A DNA stretch of 64,000 nucleotides from Linanthus parryae (GCA_023055425.1 JALGPY010000003.1:71151491-71215490); one strand, 5' to 3'; shown: positions 24,456-35,554, counted from the first letter of the stretch. A program made the numbers and translations. The notes: generated from the sequence alone by a model not told the origin.

Positions 24456-26006
24456 ATGGCTACAACAAACTTGGGGAATGGGACGAATGGAGATAGTAGT
24501 GCTTCTAATCAGGGTGCTAACCCTGATACTATGAAGGCCCTTAAGGATTGTAAGAGGCAAAATGCACCTGTTTTTCGAGGTACTCCTGACCCGGTTGCAG
24601 CTGAGCATTGGGTGAGGCAGATTGAGAAAACTTTTAATGTTATGGGAATCTTTGGGGATGAGGTCAAGGTGAGGTTAGCTACTTTTCAGTTGGAAATGAG
24701 GCTGATTTGTGGTGGTATTTGGTTAACTCTAACCTAGACATATCACCTTTGCCGTGGAGGACCTTCAAGACTATGTTTTTGAAGAAGTTCTTTCTAGAGG
24801 TGGTTCGGGCAGCTAAGGCTCGTGAGTTTTTGTACTTGAAGCAGGGTAGAATGTCTCTTATGCAGTATGAGGAAAAGTTTACCGAGCTTGCCCGTTATGC
24901 CCCTAATATGGTATCTGACGTTAACGAGAAGGCTAGGTTGTTTCAGTGGAGCCTTTTTCCAACTATTCGAGGCAAGATAGCTGTTTTACGCTTGGAGTCT
25001 TATTCTGAGGTTATAGAGTCTGCTCTAGTTGCTGAAAGGGAGTTGGCTGATTCCAAAGGCATTTGGGACACTAAAGGTCAGAATCAAGGTTATCAAAATA
25101 AGGGGAGATAGCCAAAACACATGGATAATTACTCGGGGAAGAGGCATAAGACATTTTCCTACCCGAGCCAATCTTTCAGACCTCCCCGTCCACAAGGTCG
25201 TGGTTTCCAGGAGAGGGGGAACGTTATATGTTGGGGGGTGTGGTCAGTCGGGTCACTATCGCTCTGATTGTCCTCAGGCGAATGCTACAAGTTATGGTGG
25301 GGGGGGGGGTCTAAACATAGTAGTGTGAACCAACAGTTGCAATTTCGTCCTGCACAATCTGAGCAATCTATTAGGCCACCAGTTTCACAGACTTCTGAAG
25401 GATCCCAGCAGATAGGTTATGGTCGAGGAAAAGGGAAAGTTGGTGGACAAACCCAGGGGTCTCAGGGGAGAGTATTTGCACTTTACCCAGTTGAGGAACC
25501 CTCATATGATCACTCAGTGATACGAGGTACATTTTTATTGCACAATACATGGGTAGATGTCTTGTTTGATTGTGGCGCTTCGCATTCCTTAATATCTGCT
25601 TCATGTGTTTCATTACTTGGCTTATCTGCGGAACCTCTATATGCTGCTTTGGGTGTGAACTCGCCATTGGGTGGGAGAACTTGTGTTGATAAAGTATGTA
25701 GATATTGCGAGCTAGTTATTTCTGATGCTCGAGTCACTTTTGACTTTAGAATCCTTGACATGGCCGAGTTTGACATCATTTTGGGCATGGACTTGTTGTC
25801 TGCTCACTTTGTTGTATTAGATTATCATGAGAAGCGGGTGACGGCAGTTACCCCATATGGTACTCGTTTTTAGTTCATTGGGAACTTTAGAGACATATTG
25901 CCTTTGTCATTGAGACACTCTCAGTGGCGTGATCATCGGGATGAGTGGTTATCCAACCTATCAGGTTAAGATAAGTCTGGACAAGTCATTGCATTGCCAC
26001 GTGTCG
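24456..26006 (+). pseudogene. Array C internal 3: gag and protease only, rest deleted
   Basis: ATG at 24456 (the first in frame is at 24441). The gag N-terminus is intact here for about 80 codons (NAPVFRGTPDPVAAEHWVRQ), then a one-base loss near 24690, shared with internal 2, moves the frame to 24707-25111. The zinc knuckle carries the extra G also seen in internal 2 and is followed by an eleven-G run (25299-25309). The protease reads VLFDCGASHSLIS (25558). The copy stops at CCACGTGTCG (26006), where RT should follow; RT, RNase H and integrase are absent. Confidence 0.85.
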
Positions 26007-26060
26007 CGAGGAAGGGTTCTAAGTGTTTTTCAAAAAGTGTTTTTCAAAAATCACATGAAC
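26007..26060 (+). other. Filler junction between internal 3 and LTR4
   Basis: The 54 bases contain GAAGGGTTCTAAGTG, a piece of RT (matching about 19803), then GTGTTTTTCAAAAA twice in tandem, then a short string of unknown origin. This is the look of end-joining after a double-strand break. Confidence 0.7.
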
Positions 26061-27088
26061 AGGTTCTTATTATTTTATTAGCAGCTTCGTCGGACCGAGG
26101 TAGGGAATCTTAACGTTATAGCCCTAAATGTATTCGTTTCCTGCATATATGCTTGTCGTTGTACTGCTTAGATATATTCATTTTAATTGTCGAATTGCCA
26201 TTACTGTGTCGATGTTTTACATTATTATTGTGAACTGGTAAATTGATATATGATTCATGTGGAGATGCTGTCAAATTATTATTTGAGTATTTGAATCATA
26301 CATAGATGCTGCTGAAATTGCTATTCGAATATGCTGTTGATATTCCTGACTATGCTGGATACATGCTATCAACAGTGTTGATTGTTGATATGCTGTTAGC
26401 ATGATGATATTGTCGATATTGTTGTTCATGCACGATTTTCATGTGAAATTATATATGAAAGTGGAAAGATAAATGGACGGGGTTAGGGATTGTACATCCC
26501 TTGGGTCAAAGACCCTGATTGCACCTGAGGCCTGGTGCAGAAAGCACTGCCGGCTTGATGGCTGGTAGGTACTCCGCTCTTAGTTGAGAGCGCGTATGCG
26601 GAGGTAGGCTAACTCACTCCTAGCTGTGAGCGCGTATGTGAGCACCCCAGGTTGAGATAATAACACGATTAAAGAATCGCATATGTATGACTTGACATAT
26701 ACATGTTTAAATTGAGCTGTGATAGCATGATTATGTGATACGTGTACCATGAAACAATACGTGCTTGGACTGTCTCTTTGATGTTCTCTACTGAGCTTGC
26801 AGAAAGCTCACCCCTAACATTTTGAGGAACAAGTTATAGTGGTGATGACGGTTCAGTCCCTGAGTTGTCTTAGCTGTTTGGAGTGCTAGCTTGTTTATAG
26901 CTTTTGGGACGAGTCTCAACTTGTCTTATATGTAATATAGTTGTGTTGGGAACCGTTAGTAGCTTTGACTACTCTGTAATATATTTCAGTTGTTTAATAA
27001 AAGTTGGAGTTGTCCAGTCCACCACTTGTTCGATCAGTTCCTTGTATTTATTTAAAAAAAAAAATCACCCCGGTTTACGGGTTTGACA
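26061..27088 (+). repeat. LTR4 of array C, 5'-truncated
   Basis: Starts within the LTR at AGGTTCTTATTATTTTATTAG and runs to GGGTTTGACA. It lacks U3 and the TATA box. It agrees with LTR1 at most diagnostic sites (GATGCTGTCAAATT, TTGGGTCAAAGACCC, ATGTTCTCTACTGAGC), so LTR1 and LTR4 probably are the two outer LTRs of the first insertion. Confidence 0.88.
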
Positions 27089-27903
27089 TCCTTCATCTAA
27101 GTAATCCCATCTATAACATCAATACTGAGTTGATTAAAATTAATAAATTAAATCATACTTATATATGGCACTAGTGAGCAAGGTGAGAGGACTAGTGAGA
27201 GGACTAGTGAGCAATTGGCGCTCATACATACTGATGTGTGTGGACCATTTGCCACGCCTGCCAGGGGTGGTTATGTCTACTTCATTACATTTACTGATGA
27301 TTACAGTAGATATGGATTTGTGTACCTTATGAAGGCAAAATCCGAATCCTTTGAAGTGTTCAAAGAATTCAAGAATGAAGTAGAGAAGCAACTTGGCAAA
27401 AGTATCAAGGGTCTACGATCGGATCGTGGAGGAGAATACTTAAGCCAAGAGTTTGACGACTATCTTAGAGAGTGTGGGATTGTGACCCAACTCACTCCAC
27501 CCGGAACGTCACAGTGGAATGGCGTGTCCGAGAGGAGGAATCGCACCTTGTTGGACACGGTGCAGTATATTATCAAGCAGATCTTCCGATATCGTTTTGT
27601 GGACATGCTCTAATGACAGCTGATTTTACCATTAACCGTGTTTCATCAAAATCGGCCATGAAGACACCATATGAGATATGGACTGGGAGGTGTCCCATAG
27701 TGTCGTTTATGAAGATTTGGGGTTGCGACTTCTATGTAAAACGTTTACAGAGTGTCAAGCGCGGACCCAAGTCGGATAAGTGTAAGTTTGTGGGATATCC
27801 TAAGGAAACTAAAGGATATTATTTATACAACCCAGTCGAGAACAAAGTGTTTGCTGCTCGAACCGGCGTGTTCCTTGAAAGAAAGTTCGTCTCTAAAGGA
27901 TAA
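27089..27903 (+). pseudogene. Element B integrase (broken, zinc domain deleted)
   Basis: After the right border of array C, about 75 bases continue the protease-integrase linker and then the HHCC zinc-finger part is missing; the sequence jumps to the catalytic core through a stretch with three copies of ACTAGTGAG (27170-27211). The core shows HTDVCGPF, FTDDYSRYGFVYLM, LRSDRGGEYLS and SERRNRTLLD, giving the D, D and E residues. A frameshift near 27560 moves the rest to another frame (DFTINRVSSKSAMKTPYEIW and KCKFVGYP, open to 27903). Confidence 0.86.
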
Positions 27904-29677
27904 AGAGGGAGGTCTGTGGAACTTGACGAAGTTCAAGAACCACAAATCACTGATATGACAATGGAGCATGAACAGGAACTACAAACGGTTGTGGAGGAGC
28001 CTGTTCGAGTAGCACAAGGAATCCGTAGGTCGAGTAGGATACGTCACGAATCCGAAAGGTATGGACTTATCGTGAGGTCGGTGACGTATTACCCATAGAT
28101 GACGAGCCTACTACTTCCGGAGAGGCCATTAAAGGGCCAGACTCAAAGAAGTGGCTTGAGTCCATGAGATCTGAAATGGAATCCCTGTATTCCAACCAAG
28201 TATGGACTTTGGTGGAACCACCCGATGGGGTTCGGCCGATAGGGTGCAAGTGGGTCTTCAAGAAGAAGACTGACATGGATGGCAATGTAGTTGCTTATAA
28301 GGGCTGATTGGTGGCTAAAGGTTACAAACAGATTCATGGTATTGACTATGATGAAATCTTTTCCCCAGTCGCAATGACCAAATCCATTCGAATCTTGCTT
28401 GCAATTGCAATTACTACGACAATGAGATTTGGCAGATGGATGTCAAAACAGTTATGGAAACCTCCTCGAGGATGTGTAAATGACACAACCTAAGGGTTTT
28501 GAGGATCCAGAGCATGCAAATAACGTCTGTAAGCTACAACGATCCGTTTATGGATTGAAGCAAGCTTCTAGGAGTTGGAATCGACGTTTTTATGACGCGG
28601 TCAAAGGGTTTGACTTCATCAAGAACGAAGATGAGCCTTGTGTTTACAAGAAGGTTAGTGGGAGTTCTGTTGTGTTTCTGGTCTTTTATGTGGATGAAAT
28701 ACTACTCCATTGGAAATTACATTCCCATGCTACAATATGTGAAAGATTGGATAGGGAAGTGTTTCTCAATGAAGGACATAGGGGATCCATCTTATATATT
28801 GGGTATCAAGATCTATAGGGATAGATCGAAGAAGCTGCTCGGCCTAAGACAAAGTACATATATAGACTAGGTGTTGAATCGGTTCAACATGCAAGACTCC
28901 TAGAAGGGATTCTTGCCCATGTCGCATAGGATCACTCTTTCGAAGAGTGATTGTCCTTCCAATCAGATTGAGAAGGAACGTATGAGTAGAATTCCATATG
29001 CGTCGGCCATTGGATCTATCATGTATGCCATGTTGTGTACTATACCAGATGTGTTGTACGCACTACGTATGGAAAGCATATATCAGTCCAATCCGGGTGA
29101 GAGTCACTGGATTGTCGTCAAGAACATCCTTAAGTACTTGAGAAGGACTAAGGATGCATTCTTGGTATTTGGAAGCGAGGAAGAGCTAAGAGTAATCGGT
29201 TACACTGATGCAAGCTTCTAAACCAACTAAGAGGACTATAGATCACAGTCGGGTTATGTGTTTTATCTAAACGGAGGAGCTGTGAGCTGGAAGAGTTCCA
29301 AGCAAGAGACAGTTGCTGATTCTACAACTAAAGCTGAGTACATTGCTGCTTCAGGCGTAGCAAAGGAGGCTGTTTGGATAAAGAAGTTTATCACTGACCT
29401 TGGTGTGGTTCAAGGCATTTTGGATCCCATAACGTTGTACTGTGACAACATTGGGGCGATCGAACAAGCCAAGGAACCTAGTTCACACCAGAGGACGAAG
29501 CATGTACTTAGGAGATTCCATCTGGTTCGAGACATAGTAGATTGAGGAGATGTGAAGATATGCAAGATTCCAACATATGACAATTTGCCAGATCCTTTCA
29601 CAAAGTCGTTGGTTCAGCGAAAGCATGAAGGGCACACTAGGGCTATAGGCATACGTGATGCACCAGATAGGCTCTAG
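27904..29677 (+). pseudogene. Element B reverse transcriptase and RNase H (broken)
   Basis: The linker leads into RT (WVFKKKTDMDGNVVAYKG, then a TGA at 28305-28307, LVAKGYKQIHGIDYDEIFSP). Frameshifts follow near 28440-28490. GLKQASRSWNRRFYDAV is seen near 28555, and the catalytic box is YVDE in place of YVDD (28687-28698), which alone would inactivate the enzyme. RNase H shows [27 protein letters not shown] and LYCDNIGAI (29200-29460). The probable end is TAG at 29675-29677, 14 bases before the 3' LTR. Confidence 0.86.
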
Positions 29678-29678
29678 T

Positions 29679-29691
29679 GCAAGTGGGTGAT
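29679..29691 (+). other. Polypurine tract of element B
   Basis: GCAAGTGGGTGAT lies directly before TGTTGG. It is a weak tract but in the right place for plus-strand priming. Confidence 0.5.
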
Positions 29692-31089
29692 TGTTGGTTT
29701 TGGATGCCATAATGGCAATCTGTTTAGTATGAACTTTAGCTTCTAGAATAATCATTGTATTATTTATGGAGGTATTTAATATAATGAAGTCCTTAGATTG
29801 AAATAATGTTGTTTATCTTACATATTCCCATTCCATTATATTGATTAACAGGACGATCAACTATAGACTAGTGTGTGGGTAGATTGATATGGGGATATCA
29901 TGTTTAACACATGGGCATGCACTAAGATTAATGGCATGCTGGATAGACCCACCACAAGAATGCTACTTAGATTATGTCAACATCACAAGCGCTTCTCGTT
30001 GTGCTAATGGTGTTGTAATCCTTAGACTTGAGGTCACTTGATTCTCTAGTTGTGAAATATCATTCTTTGATATTATCAAACGTTACACAGTGACTGGGTA
30101 ACTATAAAGATAACAATACGGGCATGATAGGAAGCAAGCTTAGAGGTGGCAATGATGTAGACAGGATTTGTCGCTCCTACATAATAGGAGTAAAATATCC
30201 ACGGCCACTCGAAGGGTAGAGCTTATGGAATGTCTGGACAGACTCAGATAAATTAATATGGATATATTGATGTTATCTGCATGGATAAGTCTATTCCCAG
30301 GATTGAGAAACTATGGATTCGATATATGAGTGTGGCGGAATATGTCTCGTGTCCAATCCGGATATGGATACAAAGGGATAACACAACACGGTAACATTGG
30401 TCATATGGTTTGTTGGGATCACTGACTATTTCTATTAGTTGGGTGGCATAGATGTGTTTCTAGACACTGCTCTATGTTTGTAATAGTTACTACCAACTAA
30501 GTAGAAACCTATGGGGTCACACACCGTATGGATTAAACTGGATATTGGTATTAATTAGTTAGACTAATTAATAAAAGGATCATAACGCAACCACAAGGAG
30601 AGTTAGTAGGACTAATTTGCTAGTGGACTAATCCATGTAAGGACATGATTAGTATTGGGGCAATTGTGTAGTTAATAAAAGAGTTATTAACTTTATAAAG
30701 GAACTGTAGCTTTTTATTTTCTCCTCTAAGTCATTATTCAGAGAAACATAACAAAGCAAAGAGAGAGAGACAAGGAAGAGGCCGAGCCCTGTCCGCCCTC
30801 TCCTTGTTGTCGGCCTCCTTGAGGCGTTGTCTTAGTGCCTCGTTTTGTGTGATCCTTTCCTCCTTTATTCTATTGCTAGCACTACACGGTGGGAAGGACT
30901 CTAGTCAAAGATCCAAGGTGTGGATACTCATAGAGACGAGGACACAATTCTTCGTAGTGATCAAACAAACTAAGGTACACATGTTTCTACCCTAATCATG
31001 TTATGATTGCTTGCCTGTGATCCTTTGAGGGGTTTGAGCAGGATTAAATTTTTTTTATTCCGCTACGTAACCTGCATCAAAACCCTGCA
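29692..31089 (+). repeat. 3' LTR of element B
   Basis: Starts TGTTGGTTTTGG, ends CCCTGCA, followed by the target duplication ATATC. TATA box TATAAAG at 30694-30700. Roughly one difference in ten to the 5' LTR over the first 300 bases. Confidence 0.9.
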
Positions 31090-31850
31090 ATATCCTGGGG
31101 GTTGCGTGAGGACGATAGTGTTTGTGAGCGTTCCAATGATAAAGGCAGTGTTGATGTCCAATTCGCGCACCCGCCACCCATGTGAGAGAGCCAAGGTGAG
31201 TACGATGCGAGCAGTAACATGTTTCATAACAGGACTGAATGTTTTAGGGTAGTCACGACCGAACTCATGGGAGTACCCATTTGCCACAAGTCAGGCTTTG
31301 TATTTATCAGCAGTATCATCAGCTTTGCGCTTGACCCGAATATCCACTTACACCCAACACTTGGTTGAACACTTCGAGGAACCAGATCTCATGTGCAATT
31401 GCGCGCTAGAGCAGCAAATTCATCATCTCTCGCTTGCTTGCAAATGGGATTTTTCAAAGCATGAGCCACCATTTGCGGCTGTATAGTGGGAACAACAGGA
31501 TGAGAAGTGGTAGTATTGACAAACTAAGAGTTGTAGTACTTGGGGTTAGGGTTGCGATTGCACGTTGGTGCAGGAGCAGGAACCGGGGCATGTACATCAT
31601 TGGGAGAAACCTTATGAGAAGGTGTAAGATCATGATCTTGCACAGGTGGTGTTACCGTAACTTGAGGATATGCAGGTCCACTTGCGAAGCTATTGAATGG
31701 TGCGAGAGGTGGCACAGGTGCAGGTGCAACCGCAGGTGCAATATTAGGTTCCTTCGCAGGGGGTGCTGCAGGAGTTGGCACATGAGCCAGAGTGTGTGTA
31801 TGCGCAGGTGCAACTGGACCAACTGAGTCATTCATGGTATTGGTTTTAGC
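31090..31850 (-). pseudogene. Element A: integrase-RT linker and start of reverse transcriptase
   Basis: On the minus strand from about 31850 a proline/alanine-rich linker (AHTHTLAHVPTPAAPPAK and PVPAPAPT) leads to RT, of which the N-terminal block is clear in 31287-31090: EFGRDYPKTFSPV, LTLALSHGWRVRELDINTAF and TQPPGY. There the sequence meets the 3' end of element B; RT continues at 5027. The block between 31300 and 31520 is frame-shifted. Belongs to Copia; the Ale/Retrofit group seems likely from the motifs. Confidence 0.83.
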
Positions 31851-33424
31851 ATTGGTAGCACGTCGGGTAGGTGGGTGTGACAAATGGAAAGATATGAGGA
31901 ACGGAGCGAACATGGCTACAATATATATATATATATATATGCAATCAGTGGATGGGTCAAGACAGTTGTAGGCTGATTGAGTGACCGAATAACCTAAGAA
32001 TATGCAAGGAATCGAACGAGGTTCGAGTATGCTCGAGGTGCAAGGTAGAAGCCAGGGGAAGCACTGACATCCAAAAGGTTGGAGGGACTTATATTTTAGG
32101 AGTACTTGGAAAAGTTTGAGGTATGGAGAGTCGTTGCGTAGGGTAGGAGTGGGCATGCGATTGATTAGGTAGACCGCGGTTGGGAAAACATGGGGCCAAT
32201 AGCTCAGTGGGAAGAATGCGGTATGAAGGGGAGATAGACCAGTCTCAACAATGTGGTGATGTCTGCGCTTAGCACAGCCAGATGCTTGATGCCGTGGAGG
32301 TTATGTTGGGGCACGATTTTAACAAATTCGCCGCCATTTTCAGATAAGAGAGTGACAATGGATTGGCCAAAGTGCTTCTGTACAAGTCGTTTGAATTACG
32401 AGAAAACTGAATCAATGTATGATTTTCTCTTGAGAGAGTAAAACCAAACATACTTGGTAAAGTGATCAACAAAGACTGCATAGTAGAGGTAGCCATCACG
32501 AGAAATTTGTTTGGTACTCCAGACATCATGTAAATCAATTCAAGTGGACGAGAGCTTGTAAGATAATTGTGCGCGAAAGGAAGCTTGTGACTTTTATTGA
32601 TATGACAAGAAGTACAAGCGATTTTCTTAAGGCTAAACGGAGACAAAGAAATATTGCATTTCTGGAGAGTAAGCCCTAAGGTTTTATTACATGGATGACC
32701 AAATATGTGATGAAGATTATGAATGTCTGTGACAATGGTTGTATTGATGAGAGAGGGTTGATGTGAGGAGCGTAGTACACACCATCTCAATTTTCACCAC
32801 GAATAATGGTGTTTTTGGTTGAGCGATCCTTCACAAAAAAATAAGAAGAAAAGAATTCAACAAAAGCATGATTAGACTGGCAATGTTGGGAAATGAAGAC
32901 AAGTTTGTGATGTAGTTTGGGGACACATAGGAAATATGGAGAGGTTTAGTGGGAGAGAATAATATAGTGCTACCAATGAGAGAGAGAGATAGACTCTTAT
33001 CGTTTCCAAGAATAATCTCCTAAGGACCATTGTAAGCTTCCAGATCTTGAAGACCATATGTGCTAGGGGTGACATGATGCGATGCGCCACTGTCAAACAT
33101 CCATGCATCCAAAGATTCCGAGGCTTGACTCACTTCAGTGTCGGCCACATGTGTCTTAATCGCGATTGAGATGTTGTGGTCGCTCAGGAAGGTAGTAAGT
33201 TTGCGACAATCGGGAACAACATGCCCTGCGAAGTAGCAGAAGTGACAGCGCTGCTCAGACCGACCAGGCTGAGTCGCGACTGCTGGGGAATTGCGCGACC
33301 TATTTTGCGCATTCGATGAGTGTTTACGGCGATCTTGATTCCTTGAGTAACCACCATTGTGCGAGTGTTGAGGAGAAGCACCCCAATGCGATTCCATTCC
33401 TGAGTGACGTTGCCTCACATTGGC
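31851..33424 (-). pseudogene. Element A: zinc knuckle, protease and integrase (broken)
   Basis: The minus frame 33418-33020 contains the knuckle CHFCYFAGHVVPDC (CX2CX4HX4C intact) and the protease site MFDSGASHHVTPS. Frame 32790-32269 shows the zinc part of integrase, HHIFGHPCNKTL with CTSCHINKSHK, then a weak match to the catalytic core. The integrase end is at 32156-31850, with FGCQCFPWL and IPCIFLGYS. Stops and frameshifts separate the parts. The order agrees with Copia. Confidence 0.84.
31921..31940. repeat. (TA)n microsatellite
   Basis: Ten AT/TA dinucleotides in a row within the integrase end of element A. They insert a stretch of alternating Ile-Tyr codons in the minus frame and are probably a late expansion. 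Confidence 0.9.
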
Positions 33425-34246
33425 AATGGCCAGGAGAGGTGCAAATTATGTTTCTGCAATTTGCAAAGAGCGCTCATGCTCCTCAAGAGTGGAAGTGAGT
33501 TTAAAAATGGACACATCTGTGTTGCAAACTCGACGAGAAGCCACAATGGGGGAGTAATCGACCCCTAGTTGGGCTCTGCGCGATAGCGAGATCGTTGGCG
33601 ATGTCCTTCATATCCCTAATGTATTCACAGATAGAGCGACTGCCACGCGGGTTGTGAGCAAGTTTGTTCTTGAACGCGACGACTCGACTAGGAGAGGAAC
33701 TTGCATAGCTTTCCATGAGAGTGGTCCAAGCTATCCCTTATATATTCAGAGATAGAGCGACTGTCGCGCGAATTCTGAGAAAGTTTATTTTTGAGCGCGA
33801 TGACTCAACCAGGAGAGGCACTTGCATAGCTTACCACGAGAGTGGTCCACGCTTCACGAGTAGTGGACGTGGAGGAGAGAAGTGGCTGAGTCAAATCGGC
33901 GCAACTACCGAGGAGTGCACTGACAATGATTTGGTCTTGGCTATACCACATGGAGTAGGCAGGGTTTGTAACTGATTTTGCAGAATCAATTTAGCGTGAC
34001 GGTGCTGTGGTAGATCCGTCAATAAACCCTAGCAGGTCAAAAGCCAATCTGGGTGGCCTCGATTTGTCGATGCAAAACGAGGAAATTGGCAGATGATAGT
34101 TTGAGGGAAATTTTGTAGGGGCATTCAACTAGATTACTGATGGCGTGGTGGTGGTCATGGTGGTGATGGCCGGCGTCCGGAACCGAGAGGCAAGGTCGAC
34201 TTACGACTGGCGGAGAGAGCGGGATCGTAGAAGAAAATTTTCTATA
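33425..34246 (-). pseudogene. Element A: gag with an internal 121-bp duplication (broken)
   Basis: Starting near 34160 on the minus strand, gag-like segments appear in more than one frame: KLSSANFLVLHRQIEATQIG, later ARDSRSISEYIRD-type and NPRGSRSICEYIRDMKDIAND (33660-33600). The segment 33611-33731 is repeated at 33732-33852 with substitutions; 121 is not a multiple of three, so the copy breaks the frame. The start codon cannot be fixed. Confidence 0.7.
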
Positions 34247-34258
34247 GCTTTGATACCA
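34247..34258 (-). other. Primer binding site of element A
   Basis: The minus strand reads TGGTATCAAAGC, one base away from the initiator Met tRNA complement. It shows that element A points left and that its 5' LTR must lie to the right. Confidence 0.85.
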
Positions 34259-34265
34259 AACGAAG

Positions 34266-34295
34266 TGTAAGTTCAATGCAGGATCAATACTTGAA
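34266..34295 (-). repeat. Remnant of the 5' LTR of element A
   Basis: About 30 bases between the presumed LTR terminus (minus ...TTACA) and sequence that looks like element F. The border with F is not exact. It suggests that F inserted in the LTR of A. Confidence 0.35.
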
Positions 34296-35506
34296 ATATC
34301 TTGTCTATTTAAAGGCCTTGAAACAGCTTTCAAAGCCTTGAAACTTACTGAGCTTCACTTGCATGAACGTCGGGGGAGTTTCTGATCTTAATCCAACTCC
34401 TAAACCCCTGTGCATGATTAGTTGATACTTGATGATGAAAAAAAAAATAATTTTGACACTGTTTGCAGGATCTAACATTATTTGTTTGACTCAGTTTTGC
34501 AGGGAATTTTGCTTCCTATTTTATAGGAATCCGTTTCCTTACTTATGTTTTGCAGATATGGTAACTACTTGATGATTGATTCTGTGATAAATCTGCTATG
34601 TTTAAAAGCTTCCCAACATAATTCCAACAAGATCGAATCAGTATACCTAAAGATACAGAGCTACTAGCCGTTGGAAGAAGCTAATAGAAGAGTCAAGTTT
34701 TGAAGCAAATTTTCAGGATAGTTTGCTGAGAAGATTCTGAAGATCTTCCATTCAAACTGAGTGCTTCAAAGGAGAATTGCTGAAGGATTTCGTAGACACA
34801 ACAATACAGAGCAATTCACAGAGACACTCAAAAACATTCAAGGATTGATAAGCAACAAGAAGCAAATTCATCTCTCCACCCAAGCATCAGAAGAACACTA
34901 CATACTCATTGCAGTTTGATTTCTTGTGTTCTTCTTTTCTGAACTTTATTTGCATATCATTTTGATAACTCTTCTAGTTCTTATTCTCAAGTATTGTTCA
35001 AGGATAACAATAGAGATTTCTTAGTTAATCAGATAGCTAGAGCAGGAACTAGATCGGTTAGTCAGAACCACAAGCTGTAATAGAGTAAGGCATATCTATG
35101 TGCTTTAGATATAGGGCTTAGCTGTGGATTAATAAGAATTGTGTTGAAAATCCTACAGGGATAAGATCCCTGAGGTAGAGACGTAGGTCCAAGTGGACTG
35201 AACTCTATATATCTTGTGTCTCTTGCATTTACTTTTTAGTTACATACTTAGAACTTTTGTAGCATTCAAAACATATTCATTTCAAGGGTTTGAAACTCAT
35301 TTCAATGCCTTGAAATAGTTTTTTTCCTTCCTTACTCTAACTGTTTTCATTCCAAGGGCTTGAAACTCATTTCAAGGCCTTGAATCTCTTTACAAATCTT
35401 TTGAAACCACTATTTTTCCAAAGTTCAGCAAAATTCTGCATACTCTATTCAACCCCCTTTTTCTAGAGTATTGATCATGTATTTCTACCTACTATACACC
35501 TCTTCA
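34296..35506 (+). repeat. 5' LTR of element F (left border approximate)
   Basis: The right border is firm: ...CACCTCTTCA at 35506, followed by ATTGGTATTAGAGC. The left border is placed where A-like sequence ends. Palindromic CAAGGCCTTG-type motifs lie at 34311, 34327, 35281, 35300, 35349 and 35370. No TATA box could be chosen with confidence. Confidence 0.6.
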
Positions 35507-35507
35507 A

Positions 35508-35520
35508 TTGGTATTAGAGC
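35508..35520 (+). other. Primer binding site of element F
   Basis: TTGGTATTAGAGC, the initiator Met tRNA complement with one C-to-T change. Confidence 0.85.
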
Positions 35521-35554
35521 TTGTATCACTTCATGTATTTAACCATCTTGTGAT

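Larger units (their letters stand above)
9318..27088 (+). mobile_element. Array C: head-to-tail chromovirus (Ty3-Gypsy, Del/Tekay-like) with shared LTRs
   Basis: The order is LTR1 (9318-11230), internal 1, LTR2 (15864-17769), internal 2, LTR3 (22405-24311), truncated internal 3, truncated LTR4 (26061-27088), all on the plus strand. Each junction shows a proper polypurine tract (AAGGGGGTAGAGA) or primer site, so neighbouring copies share one LTR. The outer flanks are TCCCT (9313-9317) and TCCTT (27089-27093), a 5-bp target duplication with one mismatch. It lies in the protease-integrase region of element B. Pol order protease-RT-RNase H-integrase marks Gypsy, and a chromodomain-like tail on the integrase suggests a chromovirus. 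Confidence 0.9.
5028..31089 (+). mobile_element. Element B: Ty1-Copia retrotransposon, interrupted by array C
   Basis: Two LTRs of about 1.4 kb (5028-6428 and 29692-31089) flank a leader, gag-protease and, after 17.8 kb of inserted array C, integrase-RT-RNase H. The order protease, integrase, RT, RNase H defines Copia. A 5-bp duplication ATATC flanks it (5023-5027 and 31090-31094). Removing B and one ATATC brings the two flanks of element A into the same RT frame, which confirms the borders independently. The LTRs differ at roughly one base in ten over the first 300 bases by eye, so the insertion is old. All coding parts carry stops. Confidence 0.9.
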
